The position numbers and the translations under genes are program-made. Below are positions 23,061-32,862 of a stretch of DNA of 64,000 nt, in pieces. Numbering within the stretch: the first letter of the stretch is position 1; each line of letters begins with the position of its first letter. Below the pieces are notes generated by a model that did not search any database, had not been told where the DNA came from, and saw only the letters and a program-made list of their open reading frames with translations. Origin of the DNA: Saccopteryx bilineata (Eukaryota > Chordata > Mammalia > Chiroptera > Emballonuridae); contig NC_089493.1 in the NCBI RefSeq assembly GCF_036850765.1, forward strand, positions 216,378,744 through 216,442,743, given 5' to 3'.

Positions 23061-23424
23061 AAGCTGATATCTGACAAGCAAAATTCTTACACTTTTACAT
23101 CTTCCTTCCCTCTGATCCTTCTATCACCAACACCTGATGAGAAGTGGTTGGAACTATAGGATACTGATAACATTCAATCTAGGTGTGTGGATAATTGGAG
23201 GAAAAGAAAAAAGTTTAAATAAATTTAAATAAACTGTATTTTTCAACCTATATGTTCAGTGACAGTAATAGTATTATTGCAGATATTTTTGAGATGCTTA
23301 GCCAATACGCTTTTATATAATTTTATTAGCTTTTCATGTAATCACAACTTACATTTATCCCTCAAATCTCAAAGAGAGTAGTTATGTTCAACATGTATAA
23401 TGTTAAGAAATAGTCATCATTTTA

Positions 23425-23803
23425 AAGGCCCTGGCCAGTTGGCTCAGCGGTAGAGCATTGGCCCAGTGTGTGGAAGTCCTGGGTTTGATTCCCGGCCAGG
23501 GCACACAGGAGAAGTGCCCATCTGCTTCTCCACCCCTCCCCCTCTCCTTCCTCTCTGTCTCTCTCTTCCCCTCCCGCAGCCGAGGCTCCATTGGAGCAAA
23601 AGATGGCCCGGGTGCTGAGGATGGCTCCATGGCCTCTGCCTCAGGCACTAGAATGGCTCTGGCCATAATGGAGGAATGCCTCAGGTGGGCAGAGTATTGC
23701 CCCATGGTGGGCGTGCTGGGTGGATCTCAGTTGGGTGCATTCAGGAGTCTGTCTGACTGCCTCCCTGCTTCTAACTTCAGAAAAATACAAAAAAATAAAA
23801 GTT
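23425..23803 (+). mobile_element. Long Ves-like SINE (type A)
   Basis: The head is ggccctggccagttggctca then gcggtagagc, with a B box (gggtttgattcccggcc) and 'agggcacacaggag'. The body has a CT-rich stretch, 'gctccattggagcaaaagat', and near the 3' end a second B-box-like 'gggtggatctcag' followed by 'tgggtgcattcaggag'. It ends in cttcagaaaaatacaaaaaa. A 9-bp target duplication (atcatttta) lies at 23416-23424 and 23804-23812. Confidence 0.9.
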
Positions 23804-24174
23804 ATCATTTTAGAGTTTTCTAAAATCTTCTTTACTTGAAATTATAACCTGAGAAACAAATTTTGTTTTCTTATGAATTCACATTATAAACATAACAAAA
23901 ACTAAAAATGACAATGTATTATATATATATATGTATTAAGTATGTATGTAGATCCCATTTTTTAAACTTTTAATTCATTCATGCAAACAAACACTGACTT
24001 TGGCTTCTGGATACCCATGGGGACTTAGCAGGCCATAACACATGAATGGTCATGTTAGCCTGTCTTGAGCAGAATACTTTAGTGTTTGAGGAACACTGTT
24101 TTATAGAAATTATTAAACTAGGAGTCAAGTTCATAACCAGATATTAAAAACACTAAGGTTTTCTTCCTTTGTAG

Positions 24175-24345
24175 TGGCCATTTATTGAGTTATAGCCATA
24201 TGTCAGGAACAATCAGGTGCATTTGTATGTCTAATCCTCAGAACTTATGGAAAGAAGTTATATCCATGAACATGAAAAAATTAAGTGTCAGAGAGTTATA
24301 CAACTTTTCCAAGAGCTCTGTCTCCCCTGCTATATCCTTTAGTGA
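24175..24345 (-). repeat. MIR SINE fragment
   Basis: The + strand 'ggccatttattgagttatagccatatgtcaggaac', 'ctaatcctcagaacttatgga' and 'aattaagtgtcagagagttata' follows the antisense MIR order. It is diverged. Confidence 0.5.
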
Positions 24346-24534
24346 GAAATTTTGATCAATACTATTTTCCCTTGTCTTGTAGGTTATAACTCCCGATTTT
24401 CCTGATCTAGGTAGCAGCCAGCCTATTTGCCCAGATCCCTGATTTTGAAATAACAGTTTGATTGACATTTTAAATCTCACCTTGGACCACACAACCTGAT
24501 TCTGATCTTCTAGATGTTAAAAAAATCAATTTAG

Positions 24535-24745
24535 TTCCAGTCAGATAGCTCAGTTGCTTAGAGCATAGTCCCAATATGCCAAGGTTGCAAGTTCGATCCA
24601 TAGTCAAGGCACATAAAATAGTCAACCAAGAAATGCATAAGTAAGTGGACCAAGAAAATTTATGTTTCTCCCTCTAACTCTCTCTTTCTCCCTTTCTCTT
24701 TCTAATAAATGAATAAATAAATAATAAATAATTTTTGTAAAATCT
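24535..24745 (+). mobile_element. Old Ves-like tRNA-derived SINE
   Basis: A tRNA-like head reads agatagctcagttgcttaga then gcatagtcccaatatgcc, with a B box (aagttcgatccatagtcaagg), a CT-rich tail and a (ATAA)n end. It is the same short Ves layout as the copy at 4.39 kb, diverged from any young consensus. Confidence 0.7.
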
Positions 24746-25514
24746 CAATATTAAAAATAAATATAAAAAAATAAAAATATTTTCTAATCAATATCATGAT
24801 TACATAAAGAAAAGACGAAAGAGAAAGAAAGAGAGGGCAAAGAAGAGAGAAAGAGAGGAGAGATGGGAGTTTTTCTAACACAATAAAGAGCATGGGCAAG
24901 GAATAAGGCCAGAATGGGTTTGAGTCTGGTTCTTCCCTATACTCTCAAAGACACAGTATCCCTTAAAACACAGTTAATAACATACACCCACTAGACCGTT
25001 GTTTTTAAATTAGGTAGTGGATAAAAATGCATTTTAAAGAGTAAAGTAAACCTTTCATTTTATGCTTTAGGTTCTTCACTTTAGAGAAACACTTGTTCTC
25101 ATCAGTAGGAATTCCAATAATTCTGGCTCACTGCTTTTCCCAGCTCTTCATTCTTTCTTTAGATTTGAACTTAAAACCTTTTAACAAGCATTGACATATG
25201 AGAACACTGAAAAAAAAATTCTATATAATTCAAATGCAATGGCTAGAGCTGTTCAAATTGAAGACAATGAGTCCATCTTTGAAACAGTTCCTTACCAACC
25301 CCTACATGGTAAATAATGTCATTGTTGAAGTTAAAATACTTTCTGTCTGAAATGCTTAAAAAAAACATTGGAGAAATATCAAAATGATCCCCATAGTTGC
25401 TCTGTAGATATTACGGCCTAGAATCTGACTCATAGAGAGCAAAATTATTTTAGTGGCTAGAGTAGCAAAGTATGGGATTGTTCTGTAGCAGAATTTAAAA
25501 TGGCATAGACATGC
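24746..25514. other. Unannotated AT- and GA-rich DNA
   Basis: A purine-rich GAAA/GAGA stretch at about 24810-24865 is the only notable composition. No gene was recognised. Confidence 0.5.
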
Positions 25515-25765
25515 TTATTGAATATAGCATAAATATCAGCTTATACATACTCACTATGTACCTGTTGCTGTGCCAAAACTTTCCCAAAATTAATTCACTT
25601 AAACTTGTAAAATCTTATAGACTAAAATAATCAAGAAACCAATACTTCTGTATTACAGATAGAAAATCTGATGCTATTCTAAGCAACGTGTGTAAAGGCA
25701 TACAGCTAGTAACTCATGGAACTCTTGATCCAACTATGTCTGAACCCAGACACATGACATCTAAT
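25515..25765 (-). repeat. MIR SINE fragment
   Basis: The + strand 'atactcactatgtacctgttgctgtgcc', 'taattcacttaaacttgtaaaatct', 'tctgtattacagatagaaaatctgatgc' and 'catacagctagtaactcatgg' follows antisense MIR in order and spacing. It is a nearly full-length but old copy. Confidence 0.65.
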
Positions 25766-26482
25766 ATCTTTCCTATGACATTATGTTTCTTCAATAGATT
25801 TGGCCAAATCACTGCCATATTTCTCTAAGATAAACTTATTAGAAAAAAGTCTCAAATGCAATTTCTACCAGAGTATTTGATTTGAACATTAAGATAATTT
25901 CTCTATTCTCTTTTTTTACTTTCTGGAAAAATAATTATTTTCTATAATATTAGTCTTCCAGAGTTGTTTCATTTATAAAAATATTAAACATTTTTTTTGC
26001 ACATTCCCCAAATAAAATTCTTACCAACACTTCAAAATACAGCTTTTTGAAATGCTAGAGATACATAATGCAAGATATATTTTCTAACAACAAGTAATAA
26101 ACTCTGTGACAAAACACCTAATGTAAAGCATTTTCAAAAATATTTGATGTCAGATATTTTGGTAATAGGAATAATACACCAATATTATCAGATTTTCTGC
26201 TTAATTTTATTCTCTTGATTTGCTAATCTTAAAAAAAAATGAACATGCTTTATCATTTAATAATTATTACAATTAGAGATAATAAATTTAAACCTAAATG
26301 ATTGTTTGGATTAAAATTTTTAATTTAACTTTACTTATTTAGTTTTGTTTATATAAGAATAAATAAAATTCTGATTTTGGAGAAAATAGCTATTGTTGGG
26401 GAAATTTCTATATATTCAAAAAAGAATAAAAGGGAAATAAAATCTAATAAAATTTTAATCTCAATTAAAATCTAATAAAAAT
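25766..26482. other. AT-rich DNA, nothing recognised
   Basis: Very AT-rich, with short A or T runs and no gene-like frame or clear repeat. Confidence 0.5.
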
Positions 26483-26660
26483 GGGCCTGACTTGTGGTGG
26501 AGCAGTGGATAAAGCATCGACCTGGAACACTGAGGTTGTCAGTTTGAAACCCCAGGCTTGCCTGGTCAAGGCACATATGGGGGTTGATTCTTCCTGTTCC
26601 TCCCCCCTTCTCTCTCTCTCTCTTCTCTCTAAAATTAATAAATTTAAAAAATATAATATA
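26483..26660 (+). mobile_element. Short tRNA-derived SINE (type B)
   Basis: It starts gggcctgacttgtggtggag and has a B box (agtttgaaaccccag), 'caaggcacatatgggggttgat', a CT-rich tract and an A-rich tail. It is the same type as the copies at 5.36 and 29.54 kb. The target duplication is not clear because the flanks are AT-rich. Confidence 0.85.
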
Positions 26661-28685
26661 AATGGCAAAGAAAAAGTATATTAATTGATGCATTTTAGAA
26701 CAAGAAATAATGGCTACTCTAAATGTATAGATTTTAATAATTTTAAGCAGCCAAGACATATTTTGTTTTTCTGATTTCAAAGTGGTTAAATAATATATGA
26801 AACTGTTCTTTCTCATTTTCTATATACTTTTACAATAGCAAAAGTGTTTTTATTCATCATTCTAAATAACGCTTTCAAGACAATAGTACAGTTTGGAAGT
26901 CCTTCTCACTACGTTTGCTTTGGTTTTGAAGAAATCCCAATTAAGGTTCCAATCACAGAATTTAAAGGGACAGGAATTGTCCTGCTAAATGAAAGGTTCA
27001 AACAATGCCCCACACAGCACTCAGAGAACCCATTACCAACTTCCTAAGACGACAGAGTATTTCTGCACGTAGGATAGGGAAGGACAAGTCCTGGCTGTCC
27101 TGCCTCTTGACAGAGGAAATAAATCACCCTACACACTGGAGGATACCTTTCTAGACTGCACGCTGGGAACTTCATTACACAAGCTGTACCATACATTACT
27201 ATGCATAGTGCTGCTGATTGCACATAGACACGTATCTATAGCCTATATCTGTTATTGTCTTATGGGGAGATATCCATTTTTCTTATATAAACAGATAAAT
27301 CTTGAAAATGTCATAAAGACAATGATATTGTGTCCAAAAGATCTTGATCTTTAGCAAAATATGTTCTTAATTAAGTAATGATTTGTCTAACTTACTTTAA
27401 CCTTATCTCTTAGTGTATAAAATTTAATCATATTATGGTTTCATCTTCAAAGAATCTTATATGATCTGAATGTGATTGCTACCAAACATAAGTATTGTTG
27501 CCCCTGGTCCTGGCTTCATTAAGAGGGTAAAGTGTTCACTATAGAAAATTTTTCAGTGTCTTATTCTTTTTAATTGGTAATCTTATTGCTTCATTCATAA
27601 AAGATAAACTTTATTTACTCAGTTTTGCACAGATGCCATGAATGTAGTTTAATCCAATTTGGACCAGTAGTGATAATGAAAAAACTGTAAAGAAAGACAT
27701 AATTTTCAGGTTGGAAGCATGGTGTCATTTTCACAGTCAATAACATAAACTAATGAACTGAGGGAGACAAAATTAATGAACATAACTATTAGCAAGTTTC
27801 TGATAGTTTGAGAACACAAATGTAATTGTAGTTGTAGATCTCTCATAATTTGCCTCTTCTTGGGAAATTTTCTGTGGTGAAATGTATCTGCTGCTTCTGC
27901 TTTGGTTAATAATATTGTCCACAGAAAAGTACATGAAACATCATAAAAGTATTATAAAAGTACAGGGATACAGAAATGTTTCTGCATCTTATGCTGAATC
28001 AATTTTTTAAATAAAAAAACTACAGTCTCAAAGTACCAATACAGAAAAAAATAAACAACTTACTAACAAAGTTTTGATTCACCAATTTCTAGCTCTTAAA
28101 CATTGTTTGTGGGTAAAAGTTATAAATAATTTAGATTCTATATTTCTTTGCTACTGGCTAATATGTCATTTTATGCTGTATTTATGATAGTTAAGAGAGA
28201 TGGTTGCTGTTAAACAGTTTCCTCTTTGATTAACATCATTACATATCTTATCAAAGAAATGCTTTCAAAAGTCTTTTGGAATCCAAAGATGAGTTTCTGA
28301 GTGGCAGATGTCTAGTAATACATTCATATAATCAAGTAACTTTTATCAGACTTAATTTTTGAGTTATAAATATTTGTAACTTACTGAATATTGACATTTT
28401 CTGTTGATTGACATTTGGAATTTGAGCTTACTAATTTTGGTCTGCTTTTTGTATTGAACCCATTTTCTTTAAGCCCATGAATAAGAAAAAAAGTAAGCAA
28501 AATTCAATCTAATTTTCTTATTTTAAACCTTTGTGTCACATTATAAAATCTCAAAATGTTAAGGGAAATGTCTCCAAAAAATTTTTGAGTAGGAAGACAA
28601 ACAAAACAGAGTAGGAACTTCAAGGTCCTAATCATGAATAAATTCCCAGACCCTACATCTGATCTATACCTTTGACAATCTTTCC
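26661..28685. other. Unannotated DNA
   Basis: No gene, RNA gene or clear repeat was recognised. The sequence is AT-rich, with ordinary chance open frames only. Confidence 0.5.
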
Positions 28686-29240
28686 CATTTTATTAACTTT
28701 TTAAAGATATAATTGATACACAACATTGTATAAGTTTAAGATGTACAACATGATGAGTTCGTAAGTATATATAATGTGAAAGTATTACCACAATAAAGAT
28801 AATTAATGCATCCATCACCTCACATAATTACAATTTTTTTTTTTGTGGTGTGAATATTTAAGATTGACTCATTTAGCAACTTGTAAGTATATAATACAGT
28901 ACAGTAGCTATAGTTACCATGCTGAATATCAGATCCTCAGAATTCACTCATCTTATACCTAGAAGCTGGTATTCTTTGAACATTCAATCCATTGATAGCT
29001 TTGAGTAGTATGAAACTTTTAACAATATTTATTCTTCCAATCTATGAACATAGAATATCTTTCTAATTATTTGTGTCTTGTTCAATTCCTTTCATTTGTG
29101 TCACAGTTTCAGTGTACAGATCTTCGAACAGCTTAGTTAAATTTATCATTAAGCATTTTGTTGCTTTTATGCTAGTGTAAATTGAATTCTTTCATTTCTC
29201 TTTCATATATTTGTTTTTATTATTGTTCTTTTTTGTTGAT
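28686..29240 (-). mobile_element. LINE-1 fragment, antisense
   Basis: The + strand first reads 'taattgatacacaacattgtataagtttaagatgtacaac' and 'gtagctatagttaccatgctg', which is antisense LINE-1 3' region. It then reads 'gatagctttgagtagtatgaaacttttaacaatatttattcttccaatctatgaacatagaatatctttc', which is antisense ORF2 text. It is decayed and rearranged relative to a full element. Confidence 0.65.
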
Positions 29241-29538
29241 TTCTATGTTTTCTAAATGAAATAAGTAGTAGTAGAATAAAATTAACAAAGCAGCAAAGAT
29301 TATGGGGTGGTAGGAAGCTTAATAACCGTATGGAACATTCTGGAACTTCCAGGAAGAAAATATGCTAAAGGACTCAGCCATTTCATTAACATTGGCCACT
29401 GATTACCATGAACTATGGTAATAAAGATGGGACTCATGATATTTTCATGATGAACAATGGTTACTTATTCAAGTGAGAGCAAAGATGAAGATAAACAGTA
29501 ACATAATGGCTCATCTTATATAATATGGTTTTTTTAAA

Positions 29539-29564
29539 AGATTTTATTTATTCATTATAGAGAG

Positions 29565-29605
<41 letters not shown>

Positions 29606-29723
29606 GGGAGGAGCAGGAAGCATCTCCCATATGTGCCTTGACCAGGCAAGCCCAGGGTTTTGAACCGGCAACCTCAGCGTTTCCTGGTTGTCGCTTTATC
29701 CACTGTGCCACCACAGGTCAGGT
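29539..29723 (-). mobile_element. Short tRNA-derived SINE (type B)
   Basis: The - strand copy has a T-rich 5' side on the + strand, a (GA)n tract at about 29565-29602, 'catatgtgccttgaccaggcaagcc', a B-box complement and 'ggataaagc' A-box complement, ending at ccaccacaggtcagg. A 15-bp target duplication (tataatatggttttt) lies at 29519-29533 and 29724-29738. Confidence 0.9.
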
Positions 29724-30249
29724 TATAATATGGTTTTTGAATAAGTAATATTTAGGTAAAACAGCAAAACTCAAGTTCATATGACCTTTTGTTAGGCTGT
29801 CTTATTCACTTACATGTATCAATTTATGTCTTGAAATAGAAGGTGGATTCACATTGTTCCTTTTATAATCAGGTCTTTGATAGTTTTGTCAGTATGTATG
29901 TGCATAAATGTTCTCCCAATTTAAGTATCATAGGTACTTTTAGATGCTTATACAGATTCCACAATGGCTACACCTTCTTTTGGATGAGGGCAAGACAGTA
30001 TCCTTAGCTTGCTGTCCCTCAACCATTGATTTCCTCTACGCAAACTTTTAGAGGCAACCAGCACCATTCTGGCTGTGTACACAGTTGACAGAAGTGGTGG
30101 TAGAGGATATGTAATAGCAATATATTTTCCAAAGGAGCCAGAAATATCCTCTGCTCCTAGACACTTATTTGAATGTCATTTGGTCCTAATGTGATAGAAT
30201 TATGTTATGTTATATAACTGTAATAGGCTGTTCACTTTCTCAGAACACA

Positions 30250-30485
30250 GTGTTATTGATCAATTGGGTGGTTAAAGAAACAAGAATTTATTTCTCAAAA
30301 CTCTGGAGGCTGGAAATATAAGGTCAAGTTGCCATCATAGCTTGGCTGTGATGAGGCTGCTCTTCCTGGTTTGAAGATGGCTGTGTTCTCTCTGTATCCT
30401 CAAATGGCAGAAAGAGAGAAATTTTTAGTTGGGGGCGGAGGGTGTCGACTCTTTTAAGGACACTAATAAGGTTATGAGGGCCAAG
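30250..30485 (+). repeat. Ancient eutherian interspersed repeat, 5' part
   Basis: It reads 'acaagaatttatttctcaaaactctggaggctggaaatataaggtcaag', 'gttctctctgtatcctcaaatggcagaaagag' and 'ttttaaggacactaataaggttatgagg'. It is the same family as 63210-63585 and, on the other strand, 6113-6718. The copy is interrupted by a hairpin DNA element at 30486 and resumes at 30678. Confidence 0.6.
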
Positions 30486-30677
30486 CAGGGGTCGTCAAAC
30501 TTTTTATAAAAACCGCCCACTTTTGCAGTGCTGGTCAACCTGGTCCCTACCGCCCACTACTGGGCGGTCCAGCTTTCATAGTGGGCCAATCGCAGCGCTG
30601 TTTGATTGTGCGGTAGGGACCAGGTTGACCAGCACTGCAAAAGTGGGCGGTTTTTATAAAAAGTTTGAAGACCAAGG
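30486..30677. mobile_element. hAT-like hairpin MITE with 58-bp perfect arms
   Basis: The segments 30496-30553 and 30610-30667 are exact reverse complements over 58 bases. They are separated by a 56-bp loop. The left end CAGGGGTCGTCAAAC and the next bases (tttttataaaa) resemble the start of hAT-Charlie-type elements, which begin CAGGGGTCG.CAAAC. The right end matches through GACC but then diverges. The element splits an older repeat at a gggccaag/accaag junction. It has no coding capacity, so any mobility would have needed a transposase supplied from elsewhere. Confidence 0.8.
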
Positions 30678-30765
30678 GTTCCATTTCCATACCATCACAT
30701 TATGGCTTAGGACTTCAACATTTGAATTTTGGGGGACACAATTTAATCTATAGTAACAACAAGGT
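30678..30765 (+). repeat. Ancient eutherian interspersed repeat, 3' part
   Basis: Continuation of the repeat after the MITE: 'ccataccatcacattatggcttaggacttcaacatttgaattttgggggacacaatttaatc'. This is the standard 3' end of the family also seen at 63520-63580. Confidence 0.65.
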
Positions 30766-30766
30766 T

Positions 30767-30802
30767 TTTTTTTTTTGTGTGTGTGTGTGTGTGTGTGTGT
30801 TA
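30767..30802. repeat. (T)n(GT)n microsatellite
   Basis: A run of about 12 T followed by about 12 GT units. Low-complexity sequence; the frames read across it are not coding. Confidence 0.9.
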
Positions 30803-30894
30803 AATAACCTCTGTGCAGTTAACCCTCACAAAAGAATAAAATTCATTCAGTACTTCTCAGCGTTTGTGCAAGGAGTATTAAGGAGAGTCTGAAC

Positions 30895-31214
30895 TTTTTT
30901 TTTTTTTTTTTTTTTTTTAGTGAGAGAGAGAGGAAAGGAGAGGGATGAGAAGCATCAACACTTTAGTTGTTCACTGATTGTTTTTCATACATGCCTTGAC
31001 CAGGGGGCTCCAGCAGAGCTGGTGACTTCTTACTCAGCAACCATAAGGTCTTGTCAAAGATCCCACACTCAAGCAGATGACCCTGCAATCAAGCTAGTGA
31101 GCCCACATTCAAGCCAGATGAGCTTGTGCTCAGGCCAGCAACCTTGAGGTTTCGAACTTGGGATTTCAGTGTCCCAGGTCACTGGTCTATCCACTGTACC
31201 ACCACCGGACAGGT
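30895..31214 (-). mobile_element. Medium tRNA-derived SINE with 20-bp internal repeats (type C)
   Basis: The - strand copy starts with a long T run on the + strand (30895-30918). It then shows 'atgagaagcatcaa', 'catgccttgaccaggggg', a run of 20-bp periods ('tgaccctgcaatcaagctag', 'tgagcccacattcaagccag' and relatives at about 31055-31145), a B-box complement, and ends at ccaccaccggacagg. A 10-bp target duplication (gagtctgaac) lies at 30885-30894 and 31215-31224. Confidence 0.9.
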
Positions 31215-31224
31215 GAGTCTGAAC

Positions 31225-31825
31225 ATTTTAATGTGAATCAATGACTACCATCCAACACACTGCTGTGACAGAGTTCTTATGTAAAAGAGGCCAACAAGGA
31301 GCAATCTCATTACAAATGGTGGCTCAAAATGAGTCTGAAAACTTCAATTGATGGAAAAAATAATAGTGGAGAGTATTCTATTTTCTCGTGGTAATGAAAT
31401 ATGAGAATTAGTGGCCCCCTTTTGCAAAAACTCTCTTCCAATACATATGAAATGAAAGAATCACCCAACACCTGCCAGGAACAGAGCTCTCTGACATCTA
31501 CACAACTATCTTTGATCATTGCTAGATTACCTTCACTTACTATTCCCAAAGCCCCATTTTATCTGTACTATTATTTAGTCAGAATGGTTTCTTAACTACA
31601 AAAAAGTACATAATGAAAACAAAATTATTAAAATAATGGTTAGAGATGGCAGATTTCTGAAGGTTCTGAGCCTCAAGTCTGCATAATTTTACTCAAAAGA
31701 ATAATAGTTACTAGAAAGTTTGTAAGAACAGCACCAAACAAGGGATGCTTTTTGATGTAATCATAAGGATTTTTAAAAAGTAATATAATTCTTATTATGT
31801 GATTCAGCGTTATTCGAGGATCTAA
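31225..31825. other. Unannotated DNA
   Basis: No gene or clear repeat was recognised between the SINE and the L2-like segment. Confidence 0.45.
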
Positions 31826-32470
31826 CTAATCACAGAAATCCATCTTTCATACATCCACTGGTACACTCCCTACATTCTAAGAATTACTGATCTAGGTGAT
31901 CAAAAAATGTTTATGATAAGGAATCCATCTCTTTGAAGTTTACAGTAAAGTCATGCAGACGTGACCAGTATAACCACAACTACACTGTATGATGACACAT
32001 CATGAGAAAGGTAAGCAACCTGAGGCAAGAATACATGGCTATAGAAGATCAATGAATAGAAGGAAAGCATGGAAGAATCACTTGTGACTTGGAATACAAA
32101 GAAGGTTTAATGAAAGATGTGCTATTTGATGTAGCGTTTAAATAATTAATAAATATTATTGATTGCAATGAATAAAAAACATCTAAGCAGAAAGCATGAT
32201 ATAAAAAAGTTCAAAAGCAGGAAAGTATCTCGCATATTCAGGAAGTGATGTACATTTCACTGAGGATATCAGTAAATTGGAGTAGAGTAGGAACAGACTG
32301 AAGAGTGTGAGGCAGAAAGGAGAATGTGTTGGACCTAGTCAAACAATTTGGCCCCTTGGGACAGCAGTATAGAGTTTGAAGGTTGATTTGATAGTATTGC
32401 ACCAAACAGCCATTGATGAGACAGATTAAAGATGGACAGACTGTTGTTGTGATCCAGAAAAGAAGCAGAA
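31826..32470 (-). repeat. L2-like ancient repeat
   Basis: The text includes 'aggtgatcaaaaaatgtttatgataaggaatccatctctttgaagtttacagtaaagtc', 'gcatattcaggaagtgatgtac', 'gtgaggcagaaaggagaatgtg' and 'tgatgagacagattaaagatgg'. Such segments recur in L2-derived mammalian repeats. It is highly diverged, and its exact ends are unclear. Similar text continues at 32760-32836 and again after the LINE-1 at 40674, as expected if the LINE-1 inserted into it. Confidence 0.4.
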
Positions 32471-32514
32471 GAGACCTGACCAGGGTAATGACAATGACCA
32501 GAGTGAAACAACAA

Positions 32515-32740
32515 TATTAACAAGAGTAATGATAGCCACCATGCACTAAAGCCTTTCACAGCAGGCACTGTACAATCCACTTATGTGTAATAGCATTAAT
32601 ATTTATAACAACTCACTAAAATACATAATATTTTCTTCCTCATTTTACAGATGAACAACTGAACTAGGGTCATATGAAAAAACAGTGGTCTTTATACCGA
32701 TCACTTAATTCTGGAAGTTGAGCTTTTAACTGTAATAGCA
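32515..32740 (-). repeat. MIR SINE fragment
   Basis: The + strand 'agtaatgatagccaccatgcac', 'gcaggcactgtacaatccacttatgtg', 'tttataacaactcacta' and 'cctcattttacagatgaacaactgaactagggtcatatg' follows antisense MIR throughout. Confidence 0.75.
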
Positions 32741-32825
32741 TAATAAGTAGAAATTAGAGTTATTATGGCATCAAAGCAAGGTGACTAGTGACTTATTGGA
32801 TTTGAAGGTTAGGGAATGAATCAAG

Positions 32826-32836
32826 AGCAATACTCA
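32826..32836. repeat. Target-site duplication, left copy of LINE-1
   Basis: The 11-bp agcaatactca is repeated exactly at 40663-40673, directly after the poly(A) tail. The length is usual for L1 target-primed insertion (about 7-20 bp). The sequence at the left junction is aagagcaat, a weak A-rich target. Confidence 0.9.
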
Positions 32837-32862
32837 GTGACGTCACGGAAATGGCGCCGTGA
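32837..32862 (+). promoter_or_regulatory. LINE-1 5' end: CRE and YY1-like sites
   Basis: A perfect 8-bp CRE palindrome TGACGTCA lies at 32838-32845, one base inside the element. A YY1-type core aaatggcg lies at 32849-32856, immediately downstream. In other L1 lineages a YY1 site near the first bases directs accurate start of transcription. A CRE could add CREB/ATF response. The sequence shows the sites; activity is inference. The ATG inside the YY1-like site opens a 3-codon upstream frame. Confidence 0.7.

Noticed and set aside
29565..29602. Possible CRISPR-like or tandem array
   Set aside because: It is the (GA)n tract of a SINE; there are no spaced repeats and the genome is mammalian.
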